Source: Skermanella stibiiresistens SB22
GTDB lineage: Bacteria > Pseudomonadota > Alphaproteobacteria > Azospirillales > Azospirillaceae
Length of the DNA: 64,000 nt
NCBI RefSeq assembly: GCF_000576635.1
Contig: NZ_AVFL01000006.1
Coordinates: 1 to 64,000, forward strand
Direction: 5' to 3'
Of the stretch, positions 1-8,542 are shown in pieces. The position numbers and the translations under genes were made by a program. The notes beneath the pieces were generated by a model, which worked only from the letters and a program-made list of their open reading frames with translations, did no database searches and was not told where the DNA came from. Position 1 is the first letter of the stretch. Each line of letters begins with the position of its first letter.

Positions 1-327
1 GTGAGGAATTTTGCCTTCCCATACTGGGGAAAATTGCCTGCACCTTGACACTCGCTAAACCAGATCGTCAGCGAGCCGCGCTGGCGCAGGCCTGCCTCGT
101 AGGCATTCCTGTTCCTTACCTTGTAACGGTTCCTCAGGATCCGGTGGCGACGGGAGGCATTGTGCTTGTGCGGCATGGTCAGACGGGCCGATCAAGAAGG
201 GGCAGTCTCCCTACCGAACCCATTCCGCTCAAGCAACCGCGGCATCCGTGCACCGACCCAACGGGCGCGGGGTTACGATTGGTGCCGGTCGCAGAGTTGA
301 CATGCAAATTCTATATATTACCTGGCA
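1..327. other. Left edge, no recognisable gene
   Basis: I find no protein family in either strand of this stretch. The short open frames here have unconvincing composition and overlap one another. It may be the decayed remains of an element that extends to the left of the window. Confidence 0.3.
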
Positions 328-573
328 TCATTTACGCGCATTTTTAGCTCGTGAGATCTGCCCTGCACGATCCAACTCCTGGCTAATGGTTCTCAATAGG
401 TTCGCGGCTTCAATAATTGTCAGCGTGTGTCTCCTCATACCGTTTATTCCAACTTCAACACCGTTGCCTGTGGCAAGCGAGTCCATGTGGATATTTCCAC
501 CGTCCTCACTTGCGTACACTAACAGGACACAGCTTGGTCCCCTCGCGCTGAAAGCTATCGTCCTTAGCTCCAA
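328..573 (-). CDS. Small hypothetical protein
   Basis: An 81-residue frame with a plausible soluble composition: a beta-rich first half and a C-terminal helix (roughly residues 51-75). No family is recognised. It is divergent from the XRE regulator to its right, and the stretch between them is short. The opposite strand also has an open frame here, so the strand is not certain. Low confidence that it is expressed. Confidence 0.3.
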   Translation of the reverse strand: MELRTIAFSARGPSCVLLVYASEDGGNIHMDSLATGNGVEVGINGMRRHTLTIIEAANLLRTISQELDRAGQISRAKNARK

Positions 574-684
574 GCTTTGATCATCAGTTTTTGATCCCAG
601 GATAAGCCTCCAATGTAAGCCGTGATGGATGCTGCTTTCACTATAGTGAATGGCGCAACGCTTGGCAATGTTGCGCTGTGGGGC

Positions 685-906
685 ATGGATCCGCTTAAGA
701 CCTTTGGCTCCGCCCTTCGTCGCGCACGCGAGAGGGTTGGCTTATCACAAGAGGACCTCGCGCATCGCGCGGGAGTGTCCGTAGGTTATCTAAGTCAGTT
801 AGAGAATGGGCGACGCAATCCCAGCTTACTATTGGTTTTGGCGCTTTGTGGAGCTCTCAATACAGAGCTTACTGAGATGTTCTCAGAAGTAGTAATTCGT
901 AGATGA
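685..906 (+). CDS. XRE-family helix-turn-helix regulator
   Basis: A short DNA-binding protein of about 73 residues, essentially a bare lambda-repressor-like HTH domain. The motif runs through FGSALRRARERVGLSQEDLA and continues with a recognition helix ending in SQLENGRRNPS, the classic signature of the Cro/C1 family. I place the start at the ATG at 685; an upstream in-frame ATG at 622 would add 21 residues of unlikely sequence. Such single-domain proteins often control nearby mobile or toxin-antitoxin genes; the adjacent IS fragments fit that setting, but no target is visible. Confidence 0.75.
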   Translation: MDPLKTFGSALRRARERVGLSQEDLAHRAGVSVGYLSQLENGRRNPSLLLVLALCGALNTELTEMFSEVVIRR

Positions 907-984
907 TGATGCGGCGTAGGTTGCAGGCTTATACTTTTGGACGCTGCGGTGAATGGCCACAGCCTCACCTATGTCCGCGAAAAC

Positions 985-1337
985 ACCGTGGAGGAACCGG
1001 GTTTTACACCGCCCTGAACGAACGCCATCCGGACGCGAAGGTGATCGTTCCACCCCGCGCCGATGCCGTGCTCAGCGCCAGCGCGAAGACCGAACCCAGC
1101 CAGCGCGACCGCCACATCCAGGCGATCATCGGGAAGGGGCGTATGGCTTGGCGGCGAGGCAGTGGCTACAATCAGAGAGCCCGCGTCGAGGGCCAGTCCG
1201 CGCGCTGGAAACAGGTCATCGGCGACTGGCCGCGTTTCCACGGCGATAAAGCACGAGCCACCGAGGTCGCCATCGCCGCCCAGGTCCTCAACCGAATGCT
1301 CGACCTGGGACGCCCGAACTCCCTTTGCGTCGCGTGA
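985..1337 (+). pseudogene. IS5-type transposase, 3' remnant
   Basis: Only the C-terminal third of a DDE transposase survives. The sequence keeps the IS5-type stretch around NERHPDAKVIVPPR, then IIGKGRMAWRR and the tail ATEVAIAAQVLNRMLDLGRP. The N-terminal region and the first catalytic aspartates are gone, so it cannot be active. Upstream, the frame continues to 903 but without homology-like sequence. A near-identical tail sits on the opposite strand at about 2903-3010, so two copies of the same element decayed here. Confidence 0.7.
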
Positions 1338-1637
1338 TCAACAGTGGCGATAGGGGCTGCATTGCCTATTCCTCCTCGGTGCAAAACGCCAGCGGTAGTC
1401 CTTCAGCTGGCACGCGGTTCCGCAGGAGCGACACAGCGGCCGTCGGACCGCATGGGCACGGATCTCAGCCGTGACGATTTCCTGCTGGACGAGAGCGACA
1501 AGCCGCTTGCCCTGCGCCAGGGTCAAACCCAGATCCCCGATGTCGCCCAGATCGCCGGGATGATCAATCACCATCACGTCGACGCCGCGGCTCGCTCCAT
1601 CGACTCCGGTTTCCACCAGGCGCAAAACCCACCCCAT
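1338..1637 (-). pseudogene. ISKra4-like transposase fragment
   Basis: This frame carries QQEIVTAEIRAHAVRRPLC followed by a CxxC pair and LKDYRWR. That arrangement resembles the N-terminal zinc-finger region of ISKra4-type transposases. The match stops at about 1390, next to the IS5-type remnant, after which the reading becomes random. The rest of the transposase is absent. Assignment to the family is from memory of the motif only and is moderately uncertain. Confidence 0.4.
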
Positions 1638-1748
1638 CCTTGATCCTCAGCCAGCCAAAAACTCGGCTGGTCATACCCTGATCACGACCGCTCCCCCAAT
1701 CGCTCGACAGTCCCGTCATGCAAGTAGACGCCGACGACGCTCACCCCT

Positions 1749-2252
1749 TCAGGGGTGTGGAAGGGCGCCCGCGTCCGGATCCACCACGAAGGTGTCGCTG
1801 AAGGGCTCGTACAGGCCGGGGAGCGGAAAGTGGGCGTGGATGCGCTCGTAATCGGCTCTGTTGATGGTCACCACCGTGGCCTCGTGAACGATGGCGGTCG
1901 CGGCGATGATGAGATCGGCACCGCTCTTCGGTCGCTTGCTGTCAGGATCGGGGTACAGGAAGTTTTTCAGTTCCGGGGTGGTGAACATGTTCCCGTAGAG
2001 CCGGGCCACGTCCGCGTCCACCGGCAGGATGGACATACCGCCCGCCAGCAGGAAACCGCGCAGCCAATCGTCGATGTCCTTCGCCTTGGCAGCATCGTGC
2101 TCGCGCACGTAATTGATGCTGGTCTGGATTTCGAAGACGGTCATGGCGGAGACAGCGATGTCATGCGCATTCACCGCATTGAGCCATGCCACCAGGTTCG
2201 GGTGAGGTTTCTTTCGGAAGTTGCTGACCACGTCGGTGTCGAGGAGGAACAC
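1749..2252 (-). CDS. PIN-domain toxin, VapC type
   Basis: A 167-residue PIN-domain ribonuclease, the toxin half of a type II toxin-antitoxin pair. The N-terminus VFLLDTDVVSN gives the first acidic metal ligand (D5). A conserved Glu follows in VFEIQTSI, and a further Asp in SGADLIIAATA. I choose the GTG at 2252: it lies one base after the stop of the antitoxin gene, the usual tight coupling, while the ATG further upstream (2297) would lie inside the antitoxin. Family knowledge: VapC proteins cleave specific tRNAs or rRNA when the antitoxin is lost. Confidence 0.88.
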   Translation of the reverse strand: MFLLDTDVVSNFRKKPHPNLVAWLNAVNAHDIAVSAMTVFEIQTSINYVREHDAAKAKDIDDWLRGFLLAGGMSILPVDADVARLYGNMFTTPELKNFLYPDPDSKRPKSGADLIIAATAIVHEATVVTINRADYERIHAHFPLPGLYEPFSDTFVVDPDAGALPHP

Positions 2253-2253
2253 G

Positions 2254-2538
2254 TTAGTCCTCCAGGCCGGTCGAGCGCGGTGCGAAGCCCATGGCACCGT
2301 TCAAGCGTGCCTTGCGGATGCCTTCATCAAGCGCATCGTCCTGGTCAAGGCCGGCGCTCCGCAAAAGGAAATCCTTCAGGTTCGGCTTCATGCGGTCGTA
2401 GTCGGCACGGGCGATCACAACAACCTCCTCGCCAGTCCGCTTCTTGATGACCTGGGGAACGCCCGCGAGGGCGCCTTCCATGACAGTGGGCAGGTTGGCC
2501 CTGGCGTCGGTTGCCTGCCAAAGTCGCTCCTGGGTCAT
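2254..2538 (-). CDS. Phd/YefM-type antitoxin
   Basis: Antitoxin partner of the PIN-domain toxin immediately downstream. The sequence begins MTQERLWQATDARANLP, the typical opening of Phd-fold antitoxins, and has the core VPQVIKKRTGEEVVVIA. The C-terminal tail (about residues 55-94) is the likely toxin-binding region. The ATG at 2538 is preceded by GGAGG at good spacing, so I prefer it to the in-frame ATGs at 2559 and 2550. Such antitoxins usually repress their own operon. Confidence 0.88.
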   Translation of the reverse strand: MTQERLWQATDARANLPTVMEGALAGVPQVIKKRTGEEVVVIARADYDRMKPNLKDFLLRSAGLDQDDALDEGIRKARLNGAMGFAPRSTGLED

Positions 2539-2559
2539 GTCCGCCTCCATGCGAAACAT

Positions 2560-2890
2560 GGCCGATCATACCACGGGAACAATGGATGGTACAATCGAAG
2601 CGTCCAATTCAACTGTACGCTTTGCGGACGGCCTTCTCCTCAGTGGCATTTGATGTTCACCAGGATCCGGTCCGCGCCCGAAAGCGACAAGTTCACCATC
2701 CCGGCGGTTGCCGGGTAACTCAGCCGAAAGGTCAACGTGGAAGTCGGCAGTCAGCACGGGGACTGCCGAGGAGACCATGGCGGATTGTGGGAAGCGATTA
2801 CGCGGGTTTGCCTTCGCTGAGGCGTTGTCGCATCGAGGCAGGGCTGATGGCGTGTCGCACGGAGGAGGAAGAGAAAACAGAGTCCCCATT
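2560..2890. other. Gap between TA operon and IS5 remnant
   Basis: About 330 bases with no convincing gene on either strand. It contains the promoter side of the toxin-antitoxin operon at its left end. The remainder has open frames on both strands but no recognisable motif. Confidence 0.35.
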
Positions 2891-2902
2891 CCCCACTGTT
2901 GA

Positions 2903-3263
2903 TCAGGCGACGCGAACGGAGTCTGGGCGTCCCAGGTCGAGTATTCGGTTGAGGACCTGGGCGGCGATGGCGACCTCGGTGGCCCGAGCCTCGTCGCTGT
3001 GGAAGCGCAGCCCGCCGGCTGATCGTGGTGTGGTCCGGGATCGGCAGGTCAATCCACATGACTTCCAGCGGCGATCCGAGCAGCCCCTCCGCCTGGCGCG
3101 GCGGCTGGTGGAACACCAACCGGACCATGACCGCCGTTTCGATCGCCGTCTCCGAGTAACGCGCCTGCCCACCGGGCGTTTTTCTCGGTGCCGCTCTCCA
3201 GGCGGCGGTCGCCTCGTCGCTGACCCACAGGGTCAGGCTGCCCCGACGCCATAGACCTGTCAT
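2903..3263 (-). pseudogene. IS5-type transposase, internally deleted
   Basis: Both ends of a DDE transposase are present but the middle is missing. The N-terminus starts MTGLWRRGSLTLWVSDEA and continues to DHTTISRR at about 3000. The frame then shifts and resumes with SDEARATEVAIAAQVLNR, the normal C-terminal tail. Roughly 200 residues of catalytic core are absent, so the element is dead. The tail matches the plus-strand remnant at 985-1337 closely, showing the same IS type. Its 5' end lies about 15 bases from the ISL3-type element. Confidence 0.7.
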
Positions 3264-3278
3264 TCGGCGTGCAAAGTT

Positions 3279-3303
3279 GGGTTCTTCGTTCTTTTGTGTG
3301 CAC
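3279..3303. repeat. Left terminal inverted repeat of ISL3-type element
   Basis: Reads GGGTTCTTCGTTCTTTTG then TGTGCAC; it pairs with the reverse complement of 5088-5112 with a single mismatch. Confidence 0.85.
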
Positions 3304-3336
3304 AGCTTATGAAGGAAATTCAGGGCACGGTTTCAC

Positions 3337-4977
3337 TTAAGTGGCTGCCATGACGCGGCTGCGCAGGAGATCGAAACCGGCGCGGCCGTACATGGTGCGT
3401 TTGACGACTTTCAGCCGGTTGATCTGGCCCTCGACCGGACCGGTGCTCCAGGGCAGCGTCAAGGCGGCATGGACGGCTTCGACATCCTGACGGAGGCTTC
3501 GCGCGAAACCTTCAATGCCGCTGTCTTCGGCGGTGCTGATCCATCCGTCTAGCTGGTCGGTCAGCCCCTGCTTGATCATGGTCGAGAATGTCTTCGTCAG
3601 ATCGACCGCCTGGGCGATCGGCAGCGACAGCTCAAGGAGCGCTGTCGTGAACCGGCGCTTCTCCGCATCCAGCTTGTCCGGCTCGCTCATCAGCATCCGC
3701 GCCGCTTTGCGCGTCGTGGGCAGTGGAACGGGTTTAGACAAGAGCTTGGCGGGAGAAGTCCGTTCGATCAGCCGGTCCTCCCGTCGTCGTCGGGCAGTCC
3801 ATTGCTTGACGACACCATCTTGGCCGATGAAGCCCCGGTCGCGGATCTCCCGCCACAGTCCGGCGCCGTTGCAGTATCCAGCATCCCAGCGCGTCTCCAG
3901 GTAATCCCGAAAAGGGTCGAGAATGCTCCGGCTCCGGTCGGTGTGAAGCCAGGTCGGAACCCGCCCGGCGCGCAGCCAGCGCCGGACAATCTTACGCTCG
4001 ATCCCAAGCGTTCTGGCTATCGCCTTGATCGGTATTCCCCGCGCGCGCAGACGCACCACTTCCTCGAAGCGAGCCTGCCGACGGTTGCGCGCCTCCTGTG
4101 ACCGGCGTTCCGCTTTGTTGGGAGACGGCAAGCCAATTCCGTCTGCGACATCGGCGTTATAGTCGTTGGCTTCCTGCTCGGCTAGGGCCGAAGCTGCCGC
4201 GCTGCGGGCGGCTTCAGCCAGATGACGGTGATGGTGCTCAAGGACGCCGCGCAGGGCATCGCCGCTGTTCCGGAGGAGATGAAAGCGATCCGCTACCTGG
4301 ATTGCCTGCGGAGCTCCCTGGCGGGCTCCGTCGGCGTAAGCGCCCGCACGATCCCGGACAAGTATCTCGATGCTGGGATGACGCCGCAGCCAGACTGCCA
4401 AAGTCGCGGCCTTGCGGTCGGGCAGCAGGTCGATGACGCGGTCGCGTTCCAGATCGCACAGGATCGTGCCGTAGCTCTGGCCTTTGCGCCAAGCCCAGTC
4501 ATCGACGTCGAGAACACGGACTTCCGGCACTGGATCGGGAACTGCCTCGCTGATGCGGCGCGGCAGCGTCGTGGCGCCGACCGGGACTGCCATCCTGCCC
4601 GCCAGGCGCGCTCCGGCATTGCCGCCCAATGCCAGTGCCACGGCATGGTGCAGGGTGCGAAGACGATCGGTGTGGCGAGCCCTGGGCCGGGCTATGGCAT
4701 CGGGACGTTCGGCAAAGGTCCGCTGGCGGCAGACGAAGTTTACATAGCGGAAGCCGCGGATGCGCACCAGAAGAATAAGTTGACGTCCCAGACAGAGAAC
4801 GTCGCCGAGGCTGCGCCAGTAGTGGCTGTGAACCCGCGCTGACCGAACGTCGCAGAGGGGACAGGAGGCATTTACCTGATCCATCTGTACTCGGAATGTA
4901 AGGCGGAGGCTTTGAGGATCGATCCGATCGATGATGTGGAGACTTGGGAAGAACTCTGAAGGGTCAAGGGTGATCAA
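3337..4977 (-). CDS. ISL3-family transposase
   Basis: A full-length 546-residue DDE transposase. The N-terminal zinc-binding region has CPLCDVRSARVHSHYWR. The catalytic core begins at RVLDVDDWAWRKGQSYGTI, which holds the first conserved Asp. ILVRDRAGAYADGARQGAP carries the second. The C-terminal block WSTGPVEGQINRLKVVKRTM holds the Glu. A helix-turn-helix insertion (about residues 300-340, GIPIKAIARTLGIERK) is typical of the family. All the motifs needed for activity seem present, and the gene lies inside intact terminal repeats, so the element may be active. Confidence 0.92.
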   Translation of the reverse strand: MITLDPSEFFPSLHIIDRIDPQSLRLTFRVQMDQVNASCPLCDVRSARVHSHYWRSLGDVLCLGRQLILLVRIRGFRYVNFVCRQRTFAERPDAIARPRARHTDRLRTLHHAVALALGGNAGARLAGRMAVPVGATTLPRRISEAVPDPVPEVRVLDVDDWAWRKGQSYGTILCDLERDRVIDLLPDRKAATLAVWLRRHPSIEILVRDRAGAYADGARQGAPQAIQVADRFHLLRNSGDALRGVLEHHHRHLAEAARSAAASALAEQEANDYNADVADGIGLPSPNKAERRSQEARNRRQARFEEVVRLRARGIPIKAIARTLGIERKIVRRWLRAGRVPTWLHTDRSRSILDPFRDYLETRWDAGYCNGAGLWREIRDRGFIGQDGVVKQWTARRRREDRLIERTSPAKLLSKPVPLPTTRKAARMLMSEPDKLDAEKRRFTTALLELSLPIAQAVDLTKTFSTMIKQGLTDQLDGWISTAEDSGIEGFARSLRQDVEAVHAALTLPWSTGPVEGQINRLKVVKRTMYGRAGFDLLRSRVMAAT

Positions 4978-5087
4978 TAAATATCAGCGTCGTTGTTGAA
5001 GATGCTGCCATCATATAAGACGCCCAACGCGCCATGGCATCACTCCCGGCAGACCGCTGGCTTGATCCATTCACTCAACCGTGAGAC

Positions 5088-5112
5088 GTGCACGCAAAAG
5101 AACGAAGAACCC
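5088..5112. repeat. Right terminal inverted repeat of ISL3-type element
   Basis: Reverse complement begins GGGTTCTTCGTTCTTTTG then CGTGCAC, matching the left end at 3279-3303 with one mismatch. Confidence 0.85.
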
Positions 5113-5783
5113 AGTTCCTGTTGCGCGCGGGGGTGGTCGACGATCTTGCATTCCACCGTTCCCAATGCGGCGATCTTGCGCTCGTGTCGCCGCAAATTGC
5201 TTCGGCTGCTGCTTGAACGATGGTCCGCAGTCGCTCCCGCGAGGGACGTGAAATCCAGCGCCGGCGCAGTCGCCTGGGTATCGGGCACCATGAACGGCGA
5301 GAGGTTCCGCAAACTCCCCAACGCCGATCCATCCCTGACCCGCCGGAGTTCGAGAACATCGACATCCTTCCATTTCCGAATGGTGGAGAGGGCCAGTTGC
5401 ACGAGTTGCTGGCCGTTCTCTTCGTGACTTTTCAGAATGTCGCTGTATTGCGTCGCCGGATCGGCGAGAGAGTGCAGCACCCGGAACACGAACACGCGAC
5501 GGATCTCCAGTGGCCAGATGAGGGCCAATTGATCGCCGCGCCAAATGGTGAGAATCCGCACATTCTGGCGCAACCCAGCCGCACGGCAGGCGCGAAGCCA
5601 GGCGACGCACCAATCGTAGCTCTGGAAAAGCACTGGTTCGGCCATTCGCGATTTAAGGGCGCGCCAGGAACTTTCGAGGGGGGTCACATCTTGAAAGACC
5701 TCGACCCGCAAACGATCACTGACTTCGATAACGAATGAAGCCGGCGCTCTTTCACGAAACGTATTTGCGGCAAAAGCTTCCAA
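5113..5783 (-). pseudogene. GNAT/CelD-like acetyltransferase, truncated by IS
   Basis: The first 223 or so residues of a protein resembling the BcsL/CelD acetyltransferase-like family (PF13480 type). The hallmark is the opening region with SSWRALKSRM and FQSYDWCVAWLRA. The frame then runs directly into the right end of the ISL3-type element; the residues after about HPRAQQELGS are encoded by IS sequence and are not native. Family members usually run to about 350-400 residues, so the catalytic C-terminal half is lost. The missing half is not found on the other side of the IS, which points to an accompanying deletion. In the family, members act in polysaccharide decoration; no partner genes are present here. 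Confidence 0.65.
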
Positions 5784-6078
5784 GAAATCTACCGTTCCCC
5801 CTCAGAAGCCAAGCGATGGAAGCGAATGAAAACATTCATGAGAGGTCACAACAAAAACGTCATGATTACTTCATTTTACATCGACATGACCACCTGTCCC
5901 GCCTGATCTTGATTGCCGAACTCAATAAAATCACAAAAAGTATCGCTACTATAGAAAAAATAAACAATAGCTTTGGCCCATCTCTTGCGTAGTATATCTT
6001 CTGGTAAGTGCGTGACGGCCCGCACTCTCCAAAGTGGTCGGAGACCAATGTTTGGTATCTAAGTGGCCGTTTGAGAAA
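5784..6078. other. AT-rich intergenic stretch
   Basis: Clearly lower in GC than its surroundings, especially 5860-6000. It would hold the promoter of the truncated acetyltransferase-like gene. No supported coding region is visible. Confidence 0.4.
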
Positions 6079-6400
6079 TCAGGGATGAGCGGGTCTTCGG
6101 AGCATAATCGCACCCATGGCGAGATATGTCATGCCGCCCGAGACGTCGCAGCGGACTTCATGATCCCGCACCAAGCGGCGCCAGCGGGTCATCCAGCCGA
6201 AGGTTCGTTCGACGACCCAGCGGCGGGGCGGCACCTGGAAACCCTTCTGGTCGGCGATCTTGCACACCACCTCGATGGTGAAGTCATGGTAGGCCGCGGC
6301 ACCCATCAACTTGCCGTGACCGGAGGCGCCGTCGGCATCCTGAACATCCGCCGCGGTCACGGTGAGCATCAAAAGATGCCCATCGATCCAAGGCCCGACC
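6079..6400 (-). pseudogene. IS5-type transposase, C-terminal remnant
   Basis: Retains the C-terminal part of a DDE transposase of a different IS5 subgroup from the one at 0.9-3.3 kb. Recognisable pieces are HLLMLTVTAADVQDADGA, then a degraded stretch, then RRWVVERTFGWMTRWRRL, which holds the conserved Glu, and the tail MTYLAMGAIMLRR. The N-terminal half and the first catalytic Asp are missing. Upstream of about 6400 the frame no longer resembles a transposase. Confidence 0.7.
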
Positions 6401-6668
6401 ACGCCAAGTACCGCGGCGAGGAGAGCGGAGAATGTCGAGCGGAGAAAGTATCGTGGGAAGGTCGCTGGCGGAACGGCACCCCGGCCGGACTGACTGGACC
6501 CGACCACGTCGCGTCGGCACCGCTCAGGCTGCTGGAAACAGATCCTGACGCGACCCTGTTCCCTCTCGCGCGACTGGCGCGCTCCACCGCCCGCATGCTT
6601 TCATGCCCCGAACGCGCCTCTCCGGGCGCTTGGAATGCCGCTGTGGCGGCGAGGTGTCGGAACCGCAC

Positions 6669-7706
6669 ATGCCTCTGCTCGATAATCTGGTCGGCGATGC
6701 CGAGGTGACGTCCCTGTTCGCCGACGACGCGCGTCTCGACGCGCTGATCGCGGTCGAAGCCGCGCTGGCGAGGGCCTCGGGTACCACCGGCCTAATCCCG
6801 CAGGAAGCCGCCTCCCGCATCGTCGAATTGTGCCGCGACTTCACACCGGACCGTGCTCGTCTGGCGGAAGGTCTGGCGCGGGACGGCGTCGAGATCCCCG
6901 ACCTCATCCGCCAATTGCGGCTTGCGGTGGGCGAACCTCACGCCGTCCACGCCCATTTTGGCGCGACCAGCCAGGACATCATCGACACCGCGCAGGCGTT
7001 GGCCTTCGCCCGCCTGTTCGATCTGCTCGACGCACGCCTCGAAACGCTGATCACCCACCTCGACGACTGGGCGCGCCGTGAGGGCGACCTCCCCCTGATG
7101 GCGCACACGCGGATGCAGCGCGCGCTCCCCTTCACCGCCGCCGCGAAACTCGCGACCTGGACACAGCCGCTACGCCGTCATCGCGCGCGGCTGGCGGATC
7201 TGCGCGCGCACGCGCTCACGGTCCAGCTCGGCGGACCGGTTGGCACGGCGGACAGCTTCCGAGGACACGCCCCCGCGATCATCGCGGCGATGGCGGACGA
7301 ACTCGGCCTCGCCGCCACCACGGCATGGCATTCCGAGCGGGACCGCATCGCCGATATCGGTCACATCCTCGCGCGGATCACCGGGTCGCTCGGCAAGATG
7401 GGGCAGGATATTGGGATGATGGCGCAGAACGAGGTCGGCGAGATCGTCCTATCCGGGGGCGGCGGTTCCTCGGTGATGGGACACAAGAACAACCCGGTCT
7501 CGGCCGAGGTGCTCGTCGCGCTGGCGCGCCATGCGGCTGGCCTTCAGGGCACGCTGCTCCAGGCGATGGTCCATGAGAGCGAGCGTTCCGGCGCGGCGTG
7601 GACGCTTGAATGGATGGTCCTTCCCCCACTCGCGCAAAGCACCGGCGCGGCGCTGCGCCACGCCTTACGGCTCATCGAGGGAGCGCGTTTCGTCGCGATG
7701 AAATAG
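6669..7706 (+). CDS. pcaB: 3-carboxy-cis,cis-muconate cycloisomerase-like (PcaB)
   Basis: A 345-residue member of the fumarase/aspartase superfamily, closest in style to the short PcaB proteins of alphaproteobacteria. In the protocatechuate branch of the beta-ketoadipate pathway PcaB lactonises 3-carboxymuconate. Visible signatures are VGEPHAVHAHFGATSQDI (substrate-binding Thr-Ser) and the flexible catalytic loop GGGGSSVMGHKNNP. The C-terminal block HESERSGAAWTLEWMVLP is strongly PcaB-like. I place the start at 6669 (MPLLDNLVGD); the upstream in-frame extension has no homology-like sequence. The gene is convergent with the cyclase operon. No pcaC, pcaD or pcaGH accompanies it, so the true substrate may be a relative. 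Confidence 0.78.
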   Translation: MPLLDNLVGDAEVTSLFADDARLDALIAVEAALARASGTTGLIPQEAASRIVELCRDFTPDRARLAEGLARDGVEIPDLIRQLRLAVGEPHAVHAHFGATSQDIIDTAQALAFARLFDLLDARLETLITHLDDWARREGDLPLMAHTRMQRALPFTAAAKLATWTQPLRRHRARLADLRAHALTVQLGGPVGTADSFRGHAPAIIAAMADELGLAATTAWHSERDRIADIGHILARITGSLGKMGQDIGMMAQNEVGEIVLSGGGGSSVMGHKNNPVSAEVLVALARHAAGLQGTLLQAMVHESERSGAAWTLEWMVLPPLAQSTGAALRHALRLIEGARFVAMK

Positions 7707-7710
7707 CGTT

Positions 7711-8535
7711 TCAGCCAGCCACGAGCGCCAATGGCCGCACCGGCGAGGCTGTCGCCCCAACCAGCTTGAGCGGCGCCAGAACGAAGACGAACTCGCGCAC
7801 GCCCGCCGCCGCCAGCTCCTCGAGGTCGAGCATCTCGATGATCGGGACCCCCGCCTCGACCAGCAGGCGCCGATGGCCCGGCAGTTCGGTGAGTCCGCGT
7901 CCGGGCGGGAGATGCTCGAAGGCGAGCGTGTCGGAACCCATCACGACGGGGCGCCCCTCCAGCAGCCGGTCGATCCCGCCGACATCCGGCCCGGGAACGC
8001 CGCCGGTGAAGTCGAGGAACGCCGCCGCATCGTCCCATCGCCGCCCCCAGCCGGTGCGGATCAGCACCGCATCGCCCGGCCGCGGCGTCGTGCCCCGCAC
8101 GCGCAGCGCCTCGTCCACCGCCGCAGCGTCCAGCGGCACGTCGCCTCGCGCGGCCGCCTCGCCGAGCGCGGCCGGCACGTCGATCAGAATACCCCGCCCG
8201 ACGATCATGGGCAGCGTCTCAGCGCCATGACTGAGAAACCGCCCACCGGTCTGCGCCTCGCAGGCAGACACGCCGCCGAATAGGCGCCCCTCGTGTGAGT
8301 AGTGTGCGAGCGCGTCGATGTGAGTGCCGACATGCCCGCCGGTGACGATCATCTCGTTCGCCGCCGAATCTCCGCCTGGCCGTTCACGATCACCATGGCG
8401 TCGCTCCAGCGCCATCCTAAACGGCGGATGGCTGGGCGATTGCGGCATGCCCTGAACCATAGGCCTTCCGAGGTCGAAGATCCGCGCCGATTTCAGCCAG
8501 CCGGTGATCGTGGAAAGGTCGGGTGTGGCGTCCAT
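7711..8535 (-). CDS. Cyclase-family (kynurenine formamidase-like) hydrolase
   Basis: A 274-residue metal-dependent hydrolase of the PF04199 family, which includes kynurenine formamidase and polyketide-type cyclases. The family metal-binding signature HxGTHxDxxxH is present as GGHVGTHIDALAHYSHEG, and a later conserved region reads GVPGPDVGG. The ATG at 8535 follows GAGG at suitable spacing. The gene starts 7 bases after the IclR stop, so it is probably co-transcribed with IclR and the upstream alpha/beta hydrolase. Likely role: hydrolysis of a lactone, amide or ester intermediate in the catabolic island. Confidence 0.8.
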   Translation of the reverse strand: MDATPDLSTITGWLKSARIFDLGRPMVQGMPQSPSHPPFRMALERRHGDRERPGGDSAANEMIVTGGHVGTHIDALAHYSHEGRLFGGVSACEAQTGGRFLSHGAETLPMIVGRGILIDVPAALGEAAARGDVPLDAAAVDEALRVRGTTPRPGDAVLIRTGWGRRWDDAAAFLDFTGGVPGPDVGGIDRLLEGRPVVMGSDTLAFEHLPPGRGLTELPGHRRLLVEAGVPIIEMLDLEELAAAGVREFVFVLAPLKLVGATASPVRPLALVAG

Positions 8536-8542
8536 GGGACCC

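Larger units (their letters stand above)
3279..5112 (-). mobile_element. Complete ISL3-type insertion sequence
   Basis: An apparently whole element of about 1.83 kb with one transposase gene on the minus strand. Its ends are imperfect inverted repeats (3279-3303 and 5088-5112) matching at 24 of 25 positions, starting GGGTTCTTCGTTCTTTTG. ISL3-family elements normally create an 8-bp target duplication, but the flanks (GCAAAGTT on the left, AGTTCCTG on the right) do not match over 8 bases. This implies a rearrangement or deletion after insertion. The right end abuts a truncated acetyltransferase-like gene. Confidence 0.85.
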
